A DNA stretch of 15,785 bases, from the NCBI GenBank assembly GCA_020024325.1, contig JAHHTY010000049.1, forward strand, positions 1-15,785. The letters are read 5' to 3'. Below the pieces are notes generated by a model. That model made no database searches and was not told the DNA's origin. It worked only from the letters and a program-made list of their open reading frames with translations. Source of the stretch: Negativibacillus sp. (GTDB taxonomy: Bacteria > Bacillota > Clostridia > Oscillospirales > Ruminococcaceae). A program made the position numbers and the translations under genes. Below, piece after piece: positions 8,504-15,137 of this stretch (positions are counted from its first letter, which is position 1; each line of letters opens with the position of its first letter).

Positions 8504-8533
8504 TTGAATTTAGACATATAAAGGTGTTAGAAT
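8504..8533 (+). promoter_or_regulatory. Putative promoter of the dehydrogenase gene
   Basis: TTGAAT (8504-8509) and TAGAAT (8528-8533) with an 18-nt spacer form a moderate SigA-type promoter, with a start near 8540. A separate promoter from the LysR gene is plausible because no terminator separates the two genes and the gap is 107 nt. Confidence 0.5.
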
Positions 8534-8547
8534 ATATACAGAATATT

Positions 8548-8562
8548 TATGGTTTAACCATA
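8548..8562. promoter_or_regulatory. Palindromic operator candidate before the dehydrogenase gene
   Basis: TATGGTT-T-AACCATA is a perfect inverted repeat with 7-bp arms and a 1-nt centre. It lies between the likely transcription start and the AAAGGA ribosome site (8576-8573 region) of the dehydrogenase. The placement fits a repressor operator. The protein that binds is unknown. Confidence 0.45.
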
Positions 8563-8584
8563 TTAAAGAAAGGAATGAAGTCAC

Positions 8585-9385
8585 ATGAAACTTTGTGAAA
8601 ATAAGATTGCTTTAATTACCTCAGCTACCAGAGGTATTGGACTGGCGTGTGCCAAAAAATTAGCAGAAAACGGAGCAAAGGTTTATTTGGCAGTCAGAAG
8701 ATTAGATGCAGGTCAGAAAATTGCCGATGAAATCATTGCAGAAGGTGGACAAGCAGGTGTTGTTTATTTTGATGCCGACAAAGAAGAAACCTTCTCCGCT
8801 ATGGTTGATGAAGTAGTTGCAAAAGAAGGAAGAATTGATATTCTTGTCAACAACTATGGTGCTACCGATGTTAAGGTTGACTTTGACCTTGTAAACGGCG
8901 ATACAGATGGATTCTTTAACATTGTTGAAAATAACCTCAAGAGTGTTTATATTCCATGCAAACAGGCAGTAAAATCAATGGTAAAAACCGGAGGAGGTTC
9001 TATTGTAAATATTTCCTCTGTCGGCGGAAAATACCCGGATATGTCAAGAATGGCTTATGGTGTTGCAAAATCTTCCATTAACTATCTGACAAAGAATATT
9101 GCAGTTCAATATGCAAGCAAAGGCGTACGCTGCAATGCAGTTATGCCGGGCTTTATTGCAACCGATGCAGCAATGCAGAATATGTCCGAGGACTTCCTGA
9201 AAATGTTCCTCAAAAACGTTCCGCTGAACCGTCCGGGTCAGCCGGAAGATATCGCAAACGCAGTTCTGTTCTTTGCAAGCGATATGTCCTCTTTCATTAC
9301 CGGTGAAGCAATGCCGGTAGCAGGTGGATTTGGTCTGCCTTCTCCAATGTACGCTATGTATCAGGATATGAATAGCAGAGGCTAA
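8585..9385 (+). CDS. Short-chain dehydrogenase, 7-alpha-hydroxysteroid dehydrogenase-like
   Basis: A 266-residue classical short-chain dehydrogenase/reductase. The cofactor loop is TSATRGIG (12-19) and the structural motif is NNYG (89-92). Catalytic residues are Asn117, Ser145 (or Ser144), Tyr158 and Lys162. Arg16 and Arg38 favour NADP(H). Several stretches (RIDILVNNYG, GGGSIVNIS, VPLNRxGxPEDIANAVL, and a VAGGF near the end) closely follow, from memory, the NADP-dependent 7-alpha-hydroxysteroid dehydrogenase of Clostridium absonum/sardiniense. That enzyme oxidises the 7-hydroxyl of primary bile acids. A role in bile acid oxidation in a gut habitat is therefore a good hypothesis. A different alcohol/ketone substrate remains possible, because SDR specificity is hard to predict. 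It follows the LysR gene and has its own likely promoter. A long perfect hairpin terminates it. Confidence 0.85.
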   Translation: MKLCENKIALITSATRGIGLACAKKLAENGAKVYLAVRRLDAGQKIADEIIAEGGQAGVVYFDADKEETFSAMVDEVVAKEGRIDILVNNYGATDVKVDFDLVNGDTDGFFNIVENNLKSVYIPCKQAVKSMVKTGGGSIVNISSVGGKYPDMSRMAYGVAKSSINYLTKNIAVQYASKGVRCNAVMPGFIATDAAMQNMSEDFLKMFLKNVPLNRPGQPEDIANAVLFFASDMSSFITGEAMPVAGGFGLPSPMYAMYQDMNSRG

Positions 9386-9390
9386 ACAAA

Positions 9391-9442
9391 AATTATGAAA
9401 TAAAAAAGGACGCCAAGTGGCGTCCTTTTTTATTTCATAATT
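9391..9442. terminator. Bidirectional terminator with a 24-bp perfect stem
   Basis: Arms 9391-9414 and 9419-9442 are perfect reverse complements around an AAGT loop. The GC core GGACGCC is flanked by A6 and T6 tracts, so it terminates both the + strand dehydrogenase (stop at 9385) and the - strand murD (stop at 9454). Confidence 0.95.
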
Positions 9443-9453
9443 ATCAAACTTGA

Positions 9454-10845
9454 TTATAACTGATTTACCAGCTCTTTAAAATGCCTTCCTCTTGCTTCAA
9501 AGTCAGGATAGAGGTCAAAGCTTGCGCAGGCAGGTGACAGTGATACAATATCCCCGTCCTTTGCAACTTCCCTAGCTTTTCTGACAGCCTCCTGCATGGA
9601 GGAAACATGAAGGATGGTCAGTTCTTTAGAATCGTAACCTTCGCAGCAAGTGACAGCAGTCTCAATTTTTGGTGCAGTTACTCCCATTAAAATTAGGATT
9701 TTTACCTTCTCAATAATTTTGGGAGCCAACGGTTCAAACGGAATCTTCTTGTCATATCCGCCTGCAATCAAAATAAGCTTTTGTTTAAAAGAGTTCAGTC
9801 CGGCAATTGTTCGCGTTGGGCTGGATGCAATCGAGTCATTGTACCATTTTACACCATCTAATTCCCGTACAAATTCAATACGATGTTCCACTCCCCCGAA
9901 GTTTTTAGCAACTGATATAATGTTTTCCTTGGAAACTTCTCCCCAAACAGCACTGATTGCGGCAAGATAGTTTTCTACATTGTGGATACCGGGAATGCGG
10001 ATTTCATCCATGTGCAAGACTGCAGTGGTATTGTGGCGGTCTGCCATATATAATATGCCATTCTCACCAAGATAGCATCCAAGTGCAGGTTTTGCCTTGC
10101 GGCTGAACTGCATAGCTTCACCGCGAATATCAGGCAAGAAGGAAGCGGTAATTTCATTGTCTGCGTTGATAACAGTGCGGCTAAGTCCCCCTTGATGCAG
10201 ATAGATATTTCGTTTGGCATCAATATATTCGTTCATATCCTTGTGAACGTCCAGATGGTTTGGAGCCACATTGGTGATTACTGAAACATCCGGAGATTTT
10301 CTCATCGAAATCAGCTGGAAGCTGGATAATTCCACAACTGCTCGGTCATCAGGACCAATCTGTTCAATGCGTGGCAGTAGCGGGAATCCGATGTTTCCTC
10401 CGAGAAATACCTGAAAACCTTCTGCTTTTAAAAATTCTGCAATTACCGAGGTGGTGGTGGTTTTTCCGTCTGAGCCGGTTACAGCATAGATTTTGCAAGG
10501 ACATAAATCAAAAAACAGTTCCATCTCACTGGTAACGGCACAGCCGCTCTCTCTGGCTTGCTGTAAAGCCGGTGTCAGGTAGTTCATGCCGGGGGTACGC
10601 AGAATCATATCTTCTTCGCATAAGCCCTCCAGATAGCTCCCACCCAGCTTGAGGGTAATTCCCATTTCTTCCAGACGGTTTGCTTCTTCTCCGACTTGAT
10701 CTCGTGTGCGTTTGTCACGCAGGGTAACTGAAGCTCCTTTAGAAGCAAACATCGGCAGCAGCTCCCGATGGCTGCGACCTAAACCAATAAAGGAAACTTT
10801 TTTATTTTTAAGACTTTTATAAAACAAGTTCAGTTTGTCGTTCAT
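9454..10845 (-). CDS. murD: UDP-N-acetylmuramoylalanine--D-glutamate ligase
   Basis: Cytoplasmic peptidoglycan precursor enzyme that joins D-glutamate to UDP-MurNAc-L-Ala using ATP. The 463-residue length is normal. The N-terminal Rossmann-like domain shows GLGRSH (21-26) and RTPGM (83-87). The central ATPase domain has the P-loop GSDGKTTT (124-131, Lys128), VELSSFQL, the NHLDVH motif and the DAKRNIY lysine region. The C-terminal domain has YNDSIASSPTRT, GGYDK and SPACASFDLYPDFEARG, which are MurD signatures. It is alone on the - strand, not in a division and cell wall cluster as in many bacteria. It has its own promoter and a GGGAG ribosome site before ATG 10845. Confidence 0.96.
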   Translation of the reverse strand: MNDKLNLFYKSLKNKKVSFIGLGRSHRELLPMFASKGASVTLRDKRTRDQVGEEANRLEEMGITLKLGGSYLEGLCEEDMILRTPGMNYLTPALQQARESGCAVTSEMELFFDLCPCKIYAVTGSDGKTTTTSVIAEFLKAEGFQVFLGGNIGFPLLPRIEQIGPDDRAVVELSSFQLISMRKSPDVSVITNVAPNHLDVHKDMNEYIDAKRNIYLHQGGLSRTVINADNEITASFLPDIRGEAMQFSRKAKPALGCYLGENGILYMADRHNTTAVLHMDEIRIPGIHNVENYLAAISAVWGEVSKENIISVAKNFGGVEHRIEFVRELDGVKWYNDSIASSPTRTIAGLNSFKQKLILIAGGYDKKIPFEPLAPKIIEKVKILILMGVTAPKIETAVTCCEGYDSKELTILHVSSMQEAVRKAREVAKDGDIVSLSPACASFDLYPDFEARGRHFKELVNQL

Positions 10846-10881
10846 GGCAATTCTCCCTTATAAAACATTTTCCATTATCTC

Positions 10882-10910
10882 ATTATACTCTCAAAAGAAA
10901 GAGCTGTCGA
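10882..10910 (-). promoter_or_regulatory. murD promoter
   Basis: On the - strand, TCGACA (10910-10905), a 17-nt spacer and TATAAT (10887-10882) form a near-consensus promoter. It starts close to 10875, about 30 nt before the murD ATG. Confidence 0.7.
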
Positions 10911-11142
10911 GAAAAGTTTGCCGTTTTTTGTATTGTAAAAAAGAATGGATAATAAAGTATTTGTTTGAGTAAAGTTTTTATGTTGAAAACTCAAGGGCAA
11001 TCTAACTAACAAATAAGGAGAAAAATCCAAGAAAATTCGTTAAAAAAATGGAACAGCAAGCAAGTTAGGTAGAGAAAACGAGTAAAAACGAGAGAAATCA
11101 AGAGAGAGTGGGCTATAAATTAAAAATTCGGCTTAAAAGCCC
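10911..11142. other. Divergent intergenic region between murD and rplM, purine-rich
   Basis: No gene was found here. From about 11010 to 11118 the + strand is strongly A/G-biased, with repeated GAGA and AAACGAG words. The only start codon with some spacing to a purine run opens a frame of a few codons. A 12-nt palindrome GGCTTAAAAGCC (11130-11141) abuts the rplM -35 box, and a wider GGGCT/AGCCC repeat brackets it. It may hold upstream activating or operator elements for the ribosomal protein promoter. Confidence 0.5.
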
Positions 11143-11171
11143 TTGACAACGATATAAGAATTGATTATAAT
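11143..11171 (+). promoter_or_regulatory. rplM-rpsI promoter (consensus)
   Basis: Perfect TTGACA (11143-11148), a 17-nt spacer and perfect TATAAT (11166-11171). This is an ideal SigA promoter, as expected for ribosomal protein genes, and the start is near 11178. Confidence 0.92.
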
Positions 11172-11177
11172 TAAGAA

Positions 11178-11261
11178 CGTTGATTTGTCATCATTGGGAT
11201 TTTTACGGAAAACCGATGATATAAATTGTGTTCGATATCAAAAAAACAGGAGGTACCAATT
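11178..11261 (+). promoter_or_regulatory. Structured rplM leader, possible L13 autoregulatory element
   Basis: The leader of about 84 nt contains an 8-bp stem (ATCATTGG at 11190-11197 with CCGATGAT at 11213-11220, one G-T pair) with a 15-nt loop, then an unstructured region and AGGAGG (11248-11253). L13 leaders that bind L13 and repress translation are known in low-GC Gram-positives. This one has the right place and size, but its match to that family could not be tested. Confidence 0.45.
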
Positions 11262-11684
11262 ATGTCTACAACAATGCCAAACGCACAGACCATCACTCGT
11301 AAATGGTATGTTATTGACGCTGCAAACAAGCCACTTGGCCGTACTGCTGCTAAAGCTGCTGACCTGCTCCGCGGCAAACATAAACCAATCTTTGCTCCAC
11401 ACGTTGACTGTGGTGACCACGTTATCATCATCAATGCTGATAAAGCAGTTCTCACCGGTAAAAAACTGGTTCAGAAAGTTCATTACCATCATTCCGGTTG
11501 GATTGGCGGCATGAAAGCAATCCGTTACGACAAACTGATGCAGGAGAACCCAGAGAAAGCTATGATGCTGGCTGTTAAAGGTATGATTCCAGACACCACC
11601 ATCGGCAGACAGGCTCTCACTCGTTGCAGAATTTACAGAGGCAGCGAGCATAACCATGCTGCACAGAAACCAGAACAGCTCTAA
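11262..11684 (+). CDS. rplM: 50S ribosomal protein L13
   Basis: A 140-residue L13, an early-assembling 23S rRNA-binding protein of the large subunit. RKWYVIDAANKPLGRTA at the start of the core, the LRGKHKPIFAPHVDCGDHVIIINA stretch (in part) and the MIPDTTIGR region are family signatures. ATG 11262 is chosen because AGGAGG lies 8 nt upstream. The in-frame ATG at 11226 would add residues from the leader and has no ribosome site. It is the first gene of the usual rplM-rpsI pair, with 22 nt to rpsI. Confidence 0.97.
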   Translation: MSTTMPNAQTITRKWYVIDAANKPLGRTAAKAADLLRGKHKPIFAPHVDCGDHVIIINADKAVLTGKKLVQKVHYHHSGWIGGMKAIRYDKLMQENPEKAMMLAVKGMIPDTTIGRQALTRCRIYRGSEHNHAAQKPEQL

Positions 11685-11706
11685 TTCGGAAGGAGGACAA
11701 TGAATT

Positions 11707-12105
11707 ATGTACGAATCTAAAGCATATTTCTACGGAACCGGCAGAAGAAAACACTCTGTTTCCAGAGTAAGACTCTACCCAGGTACCGGTAAAGTTACAA
11801 TCAACGACAGAGATATCGACGAATACTTCGGTCTGGATACTCTGAAAGTTATCGTTCGTCAGCCATTTGAAGTTACCAACACAACAGGTAAATTCGACGT
11901 TGTTTGCACCGTTCGCGGTGGTGGTGTTTCCGGTCAGGCTGGTGCTATCCGTCACGGTATCGCTCGTGCTCTGCTGCAGAACGGCGATGAAATGCGTCCA
12001 GAACTGAAAAAAGCTGGTCTGCTCACTCGTGACCCAAGAATGAAAGAGCGTAAAAAGTACGGCCTCAAAGCTGCTCGTCGCGCTCCACAGTTCTCCAAGA
12101 GATAA
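11707..12105 (+). CDS. rpsI: 30S ribosomal protein S9
   Basis: A 132-residue S9, a small-subunit head protein whose C-terminal tail reaches the P-site tRNA. The protein shows YGTGRRKHSVSRVRL, VRGGGVSGQAGAIRHGIARAL, the basic RKKYGLKAARRAPQFSKR end and the conserved terminal SKR. The ribosome site AGGAGG (11691-11696) serves ATG 11707. An ATG at 11700 opens only a few codons. Transcription is continuous with rplM. The strong terminator about 175 nt downstream is the first clear stop. Confidence 0.97.
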   Translation: MYESKAYFYGTGRRKHSVSRVRLYPGTGKVTINDRDIDEYFGLDTLKVIVRQPFEVTNTTGKFDVVCTVRGGGVSGQAGAIRHGIARALLQNGDEMRPELKKAGLLTRDPRMKERKKYGLKAARRAPQFSKR

Positions 12106-12204
12106 TTTCCACTGCTTTTCAGTACGTCTTTGGACGCTGTTTTGCAGGAATTATCGTACTTTTTGGGGCTGTGAATGTTCCTCAAAAGTGCTCGGATTTT
12201 CTTC

Positions 12205-12237
12205 GTAAGGAGCAAGTAAGGAGCACACAAGGAACAA
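12205..12237 (+). repeat. Three tandem 11-bp repeats
   Basis: GTAAGGAGCAA (12205-12215), GTAAGGAGCAC (12216-12226) and the diverged ACAAGGAACAA (12227-12237) lie head to tail. One repeat per helical turn places all copies on one DNA face, as in recombinase arm sites or replication iterons. They stand at the border of the accessory region behind rpsI. Confidence 0.55.
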
Positions 12238-12280
12238 GGATCGCAATTGCAAAAGCGTGCGAAAAACAAAAGAACTTTGA

Positions 12281-12322
12281 AGCAGGAGATCGTTCCGCAA
12301 GGAGCGCATCTCCTGCTTTTTT
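12281..12322 (+). terminator. Strong Rho-independent terminator behind rpsI
   Basis: AGCAGGAGAT (12281-12290) pairs with ATCTCCTGCT (12308-12317). The helix continues through CGTTCC/GGAGCG (one G-T pair, C12307 bulged) and is capped by a GCAA tetraloop, a stable GNRA fold, with T6 after it. It likely ends the rplM-rpsI transcript and insulates the accessory DNA. Confidence 0.85.
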
Positions 12323-12355
12323 GTGCTGTGCAGCTTTTCCATAATTTCTTAAATC

Positions 12356-13009
12356 TTGTTGATTGCCCGTTTCCTGTATGCATCCCCGCCGTCCAGAATT
12401 GGCAGCCGAGTCTTTCGTACCCAGGCGATTCCGCCCGAGGTAACCGCCGCTTACCGCAGCTTGATTTTTCGTTTGATGGCTCTGCCGATTGGTGGGGATG
12501 CCCAGACGGTACACCTTTCCGAAAAAGCCTTTGACCTGATGGCTGATTACTTTCAGAAACATAAGAAGTTTCTGGTTGGCGAGGGGCAGGCAATTTCCGA
12601 TTGGGCAAGCAAATATATCGGGGCAGTACTCCGGATTGCAGGACTGCTGCACTGTGCTGATATGGAAGATGACAAAGTAGAGGTGACAGCTTCTACGATG
12701 AGCAAGGCGATTCAGATCGGCAAATGCTTTCTGGCTCATTCCACCTACGCCTATTCTATGATGGGCACTGACTTGACTATCCAGAAAGCCAAATTTGTCT
12801 TGGCAAAGCTGAAAAAGAAGAACGTATCGGTGATTAAGCGTTCGGAGCTTTTTCAGATGTGCCGGGGGAAGTTCTTTAAAAAAACGGAGGAGATTTTTCC
12901 AACGCTGGAATTACTGGAGGGGCACGGATACATTCGGCTGGAAGAATCGGAACGCCAGTCGGTAGGCAGACCAGCGGATGTGAAAATCATCGTGAATCCC
13001 GCAACATGA
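12356..13009 (+). pseudogene. DUF3987 replication protein, C-terminal remnant of a mobile element
   Basis: The reading frame starts abruptly inside a DUF3987/YfjI-like helicase-primase domain, the type found in integrative elements and phages. The first recognisable residues, ARFLYASPPSRIGSR, belong to the middle of the family's ATPase region. The EGQAISDWASKYIGAVLRIA motif and a C-terminal winged helix ending in NPAT follow. About 217 residues remain of a protein that is usually much longer. There is a stop codon just upstream in frame, and the only possible start is TTG 12356 without a ribosome site, so it is probably not made. The stretch appears richer in G and C than the flanking RiPP genes, suggesting separate origins. 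It marks an old insertion behind rpsI. Confidence 0.8.
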
Positions 13010-13121
13010 AACTGGAATTCTCTGCATTTATTGTATTTCCTGAACAGAGTTGCTCTCTGGTATCGCACCACCGTCCCCATCGAAAAATCCACAGATTTGG
13101 AGAAGGAAAGGAGCTTTGAAT

Positions 13122-13229
13122 ATGGAGAAAAAGGTTTATGATAAATCCACGCTCACATTTGATACTGTAAAATTGCAGCGTATCTCTGATGGTGGTTGTG
13201 GAAACCAGGGTACTTGTAATGGACAGTAA
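13122..13229 (+). CDS. Small cysteine-containing RiPP precursor peptide
   Basis: A 35-residue peptide too short for ordinary gene finding. The ribosome site AAAGGAGC lies 7-8 nt before ATG 13122. The N-terminal part (MEKKVYDKSTLTFDTVKLQR) looks like a charged leader. The C-terminal part ISDGGCGNQGTCNGQ is glycine-rich, with Cys26 and Cys32. An ABC exporter, a PqqD-like recognition protein and a radical SAM maturase follow, the standard set for sactipeptide or ranthipeptide-like products. The core would therefore be cross-linked at cysteine, cleaved and exported. No known class was matched with confidence. The peptide is intact although its downstream genes are broken. Confidence 0.72.
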   Translation: MEKKVYDKSTLTFDTVKLQRISDGGCGNQGTCNGQ

Positions 13230-13256
13230 TTTATCTGATATGTAATAGATAAATTA
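13227..13256 (+). promoter_or_regulatory. Hairpin directly after the precursor gene
   Basis: TAATTTATC (13227-13235) and GATAAATTA (13248-13256) are perfect 9-bp arms around a 12-nt loop. The hairpin begins at the precursor stop codon. It lacks a T-tract, so it is not a standard terminator. It may protect the precursor mRNA end or reduce read-through, which would keep precursor levels above those of the processing genes. Confidence 0.5.
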
Positions 13257-13267
13257 CGTGAAATCTA

Positions 13268-13276
13268 TGGTATAAT
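13268..13276 (+). promoter_or_regulatory. Extended -10 promoter inside a palindrome, upstream of the ABC gene
   Basis: TGGTATAAT is an extended -10 (TGnTATAAT) with no good -35, and would start transcription near 13283. It is embedded in a near-perfect palindrome (CTATGGTATA 13265-13274 with TATATCATAG 13277-13286, one G-T pair). A repressor bound there would block the promoter. The ABC ribosome site AAAGGAGG follows. Confidence 0.5.
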
Positions 13277-13314
13277 TATATCATAGTATGATTTCCTATA
13301 AAGGAGGATAAAAA

Positions 13315-14867
13315 ATGCACCATTACTTTTTCAAAACTCAAAAAACCATTTTCATTAAAATTTCAACAGCATTTATTTCCATTATTGGTGTCGCTGCTAT
13401 GCCGTATATAACGAAAATGTTGTTCGATTACGATTTTTCAAAAGGAATATATGGGGCAATTTTTATTGTTTTCCTTTATCTTACTGCAATCGCTGTAGGA
13501 ATGATCTTTGAGTATATCAGTCAAAGACACTCTTGGAAATTGGGAAAAGAGTTCAATATTTTGATGAAACAGGATTTATTCGACTCAATCCTTTTAAAAA
13601 ATCACACTGATTTTAAGAAGTACGATGTGTCCGATTATATTTCTATTTTCAATAACGACATCGCCGCTTGCGAACAGTATATCAAAAGCTGGGTGGGAAT
13701 CATCCAAACAGTGCTTCAACTGTTTGTGTACGGATTTTTCCTTTTTAAACTCGACTACCGGTTGGCAATCATGATCATTCTCAGCTCCTTTTTGAGCTTG
13801 ATTGTTCCTAAAATCACCGGAAAACAGCTTTCCATCAGGAAGGCAGCTCAACTTTCAGGAATGGCTTCTTATGTCGATGCGATTCGCGACCTGTTGTCGG
13901 GATTTCGCTTTGTCAATAACGAGACCAGAGAAAATATTTCTAAGCGGCATAAAAGCGTTTTAGAGGATGCAGAGGAAAAACAGTACCATTTCGGCAAATT
14001 TAATACACTCACCAACGTTGTGACGGGCAGCAGTATGTATTTTCTGGAATGGGTTGTGTTTGCGGTCATCGGAATCCTTCTCCTTCAGGGAGAAATTACA
14101 GTTGGTATCGCCAGCGCGGCTTTGGGGTATATCCAATCCTTCTGCTACCCTGTTGCCTATATCCTGAAAGAAATCAATAATGTCAATGCTTCCCGCGCAG
14201 CTACCACCAAGATGCTCAGAATCATTGATACCAACGCTCCGAAGCTCCCTTCTGTTTCCGATTTTAAAAATAAAATCGAATTTCAGAATGTTTCCGTTCG
14301 ATTGGGAGATTTTAACTTTGCTCACTTTTCCCATATCTTTGAAAAAGGCAAAAATATGCCATCGTCGGACCGAGCGGCGTCGGAAAATCCACAATTTTCA
14401 ATCTGTTGATGCAGTATATTACTCCGAATGAGGGTTCTATCCTGCTGGATGGCAAGCCGATTGAGGGAAAGGATACCAGTAAAATCATGATCTGCGTTAA
14501 TCAGTTCGAGCATATTTTCCATGCTTCTTTTTCAGAAAATGCGACGATTTTCGGTACATATCCTGAAAGTAAGATGAAGCAGGCTTTACAGTACTTTAAC
14601 AATCAAAAAGTAAATAGCCTTACCGGAAAAGCAAATGTTCAGGAACTCAGCGGTGGTGAAAATCAGATGATGCAGCTGATTCGTGCGGTAACGGCGGAAA
14701 AGCAGATTATATTGATGGACGAATCTTTTTCCGCAATAGATGCAGAGAATGCAAAACAGCTGCAGAAAAAACTATTAGAGCTTGATAAAACGATTCTTTT
14801 TATCACCCACGATGTGTCCGAGGAAAATCTGAAATATTTTGACGAAGTGGTGACATTGAAAAGGTAG
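13315..14867 (+). pseudogene. ABC transporter (membrane-ATPase fusion) frameshifted in Walker A
   Basis: With one base restored this reads as a 517-residue half-transporter of the peptide-exporter class. Residues about 1-300 are a six-helix type 1 exporter membrane domain, without a C39 leader peptidase, followed by a nucleotide-binding domain. The frame breaks in an A5 run at 14350-14354. Six A residues would give GKKYAIVGPSGVGKST, a proper Walker A at 14367-14393. As read, the first part stops at 14409 after 364 residues. The second open part starts at ATG 14406, after Walker A. It still shows a Q-loop (VNQFEH), signature LSGGE, Walker B IILMDE and H-loop THD. Neither piece can hydrolyse ATP alone. 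The start ATG 13315 has a strong AAAGGAGG site. The likely cargo is the preceding peptide. Confidence 0.85.
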
Positions 14868-14879
14868 GTATCATAAAAA

Positions 14880-15135
14880 ATGAAAATATTTTATGCGGAC
14901 GAAACTTCCTGGACTGAGTTAGGAAATTTTGTATTTGTATTAAATAAAGAATACATTATACAAATTTGAGGGTATTTTAAAAGAATTTTGGATTATTTTG
15001 AAATCTCATAATGACTTTTCTGAAATTGTCCAAAAACTATTAGCAAAATATGATGTTGATATTGATACTTTGGAAAAAGATCTTATAAATGTTGTTCAGA
15101 CGTTAGAGGATGAAGAATTGTTAATAAGGAGCTAA
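14880..15135 (+). pseudogene. PqqD-like RiPP recognition protein, frameshifted
   Basis: The first frame from ATG 14880 gives 29 residues (with WTELGNFVFVLNKEY) and stops at 14969. A second frame continues from about 14962 with KFEGILKEFWIILKS, DFSEIVQKLLAKYDVD and LEDEELLIRS, stopping at 15135. Read together they follow the PqqD/RRE plan: beta strands, then three helices with the E-I-V-x-x-L-x-x-x-YDVD pattern. Such proteins bind the precursor leader and present it to the radical SAM enzyme. The frames differ by a net +1, near 14961-14967. It lies 12 nt after the ABC reading frame and just before the maturase, and is probably inactive. Confidence 0.7.
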
Positions 15136-15137
15136 TT

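Noticed and set aside
12121..12165. AGTACG/CGTACT pair followed by T5 as the rpsI terminator
   Set aside because: Only a 6-bp stem with a 28-nt loop. The hairpin at 12281-12317 is far stronger.
12205..12237. CRISPR array
   Set aside because: The repeats are 11 bp and directly abutting, with no spacers.
11952..12608. Long - strand open frame across rpsI and the downstream region
   Set aside because: It is antisense to a certain ribosomal protein gene, has no domain resemblance and no ribosome site.
13122..13229. SCIFF (six cysteines in forty-five) precursor identity for the small peptide
   Set aside because: The peptide has only two cysteines and 35 residues, so it does not fit that family.
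14350..14355. Programmed -1 frameshift joining the two ABC transporter halves
   Set aside because: The run is not an X-XXY-YYZ slippery site in the correct phase and no downstream stimulatory structure was seen. Other genes beside it are also broken, so mutation is simpler.
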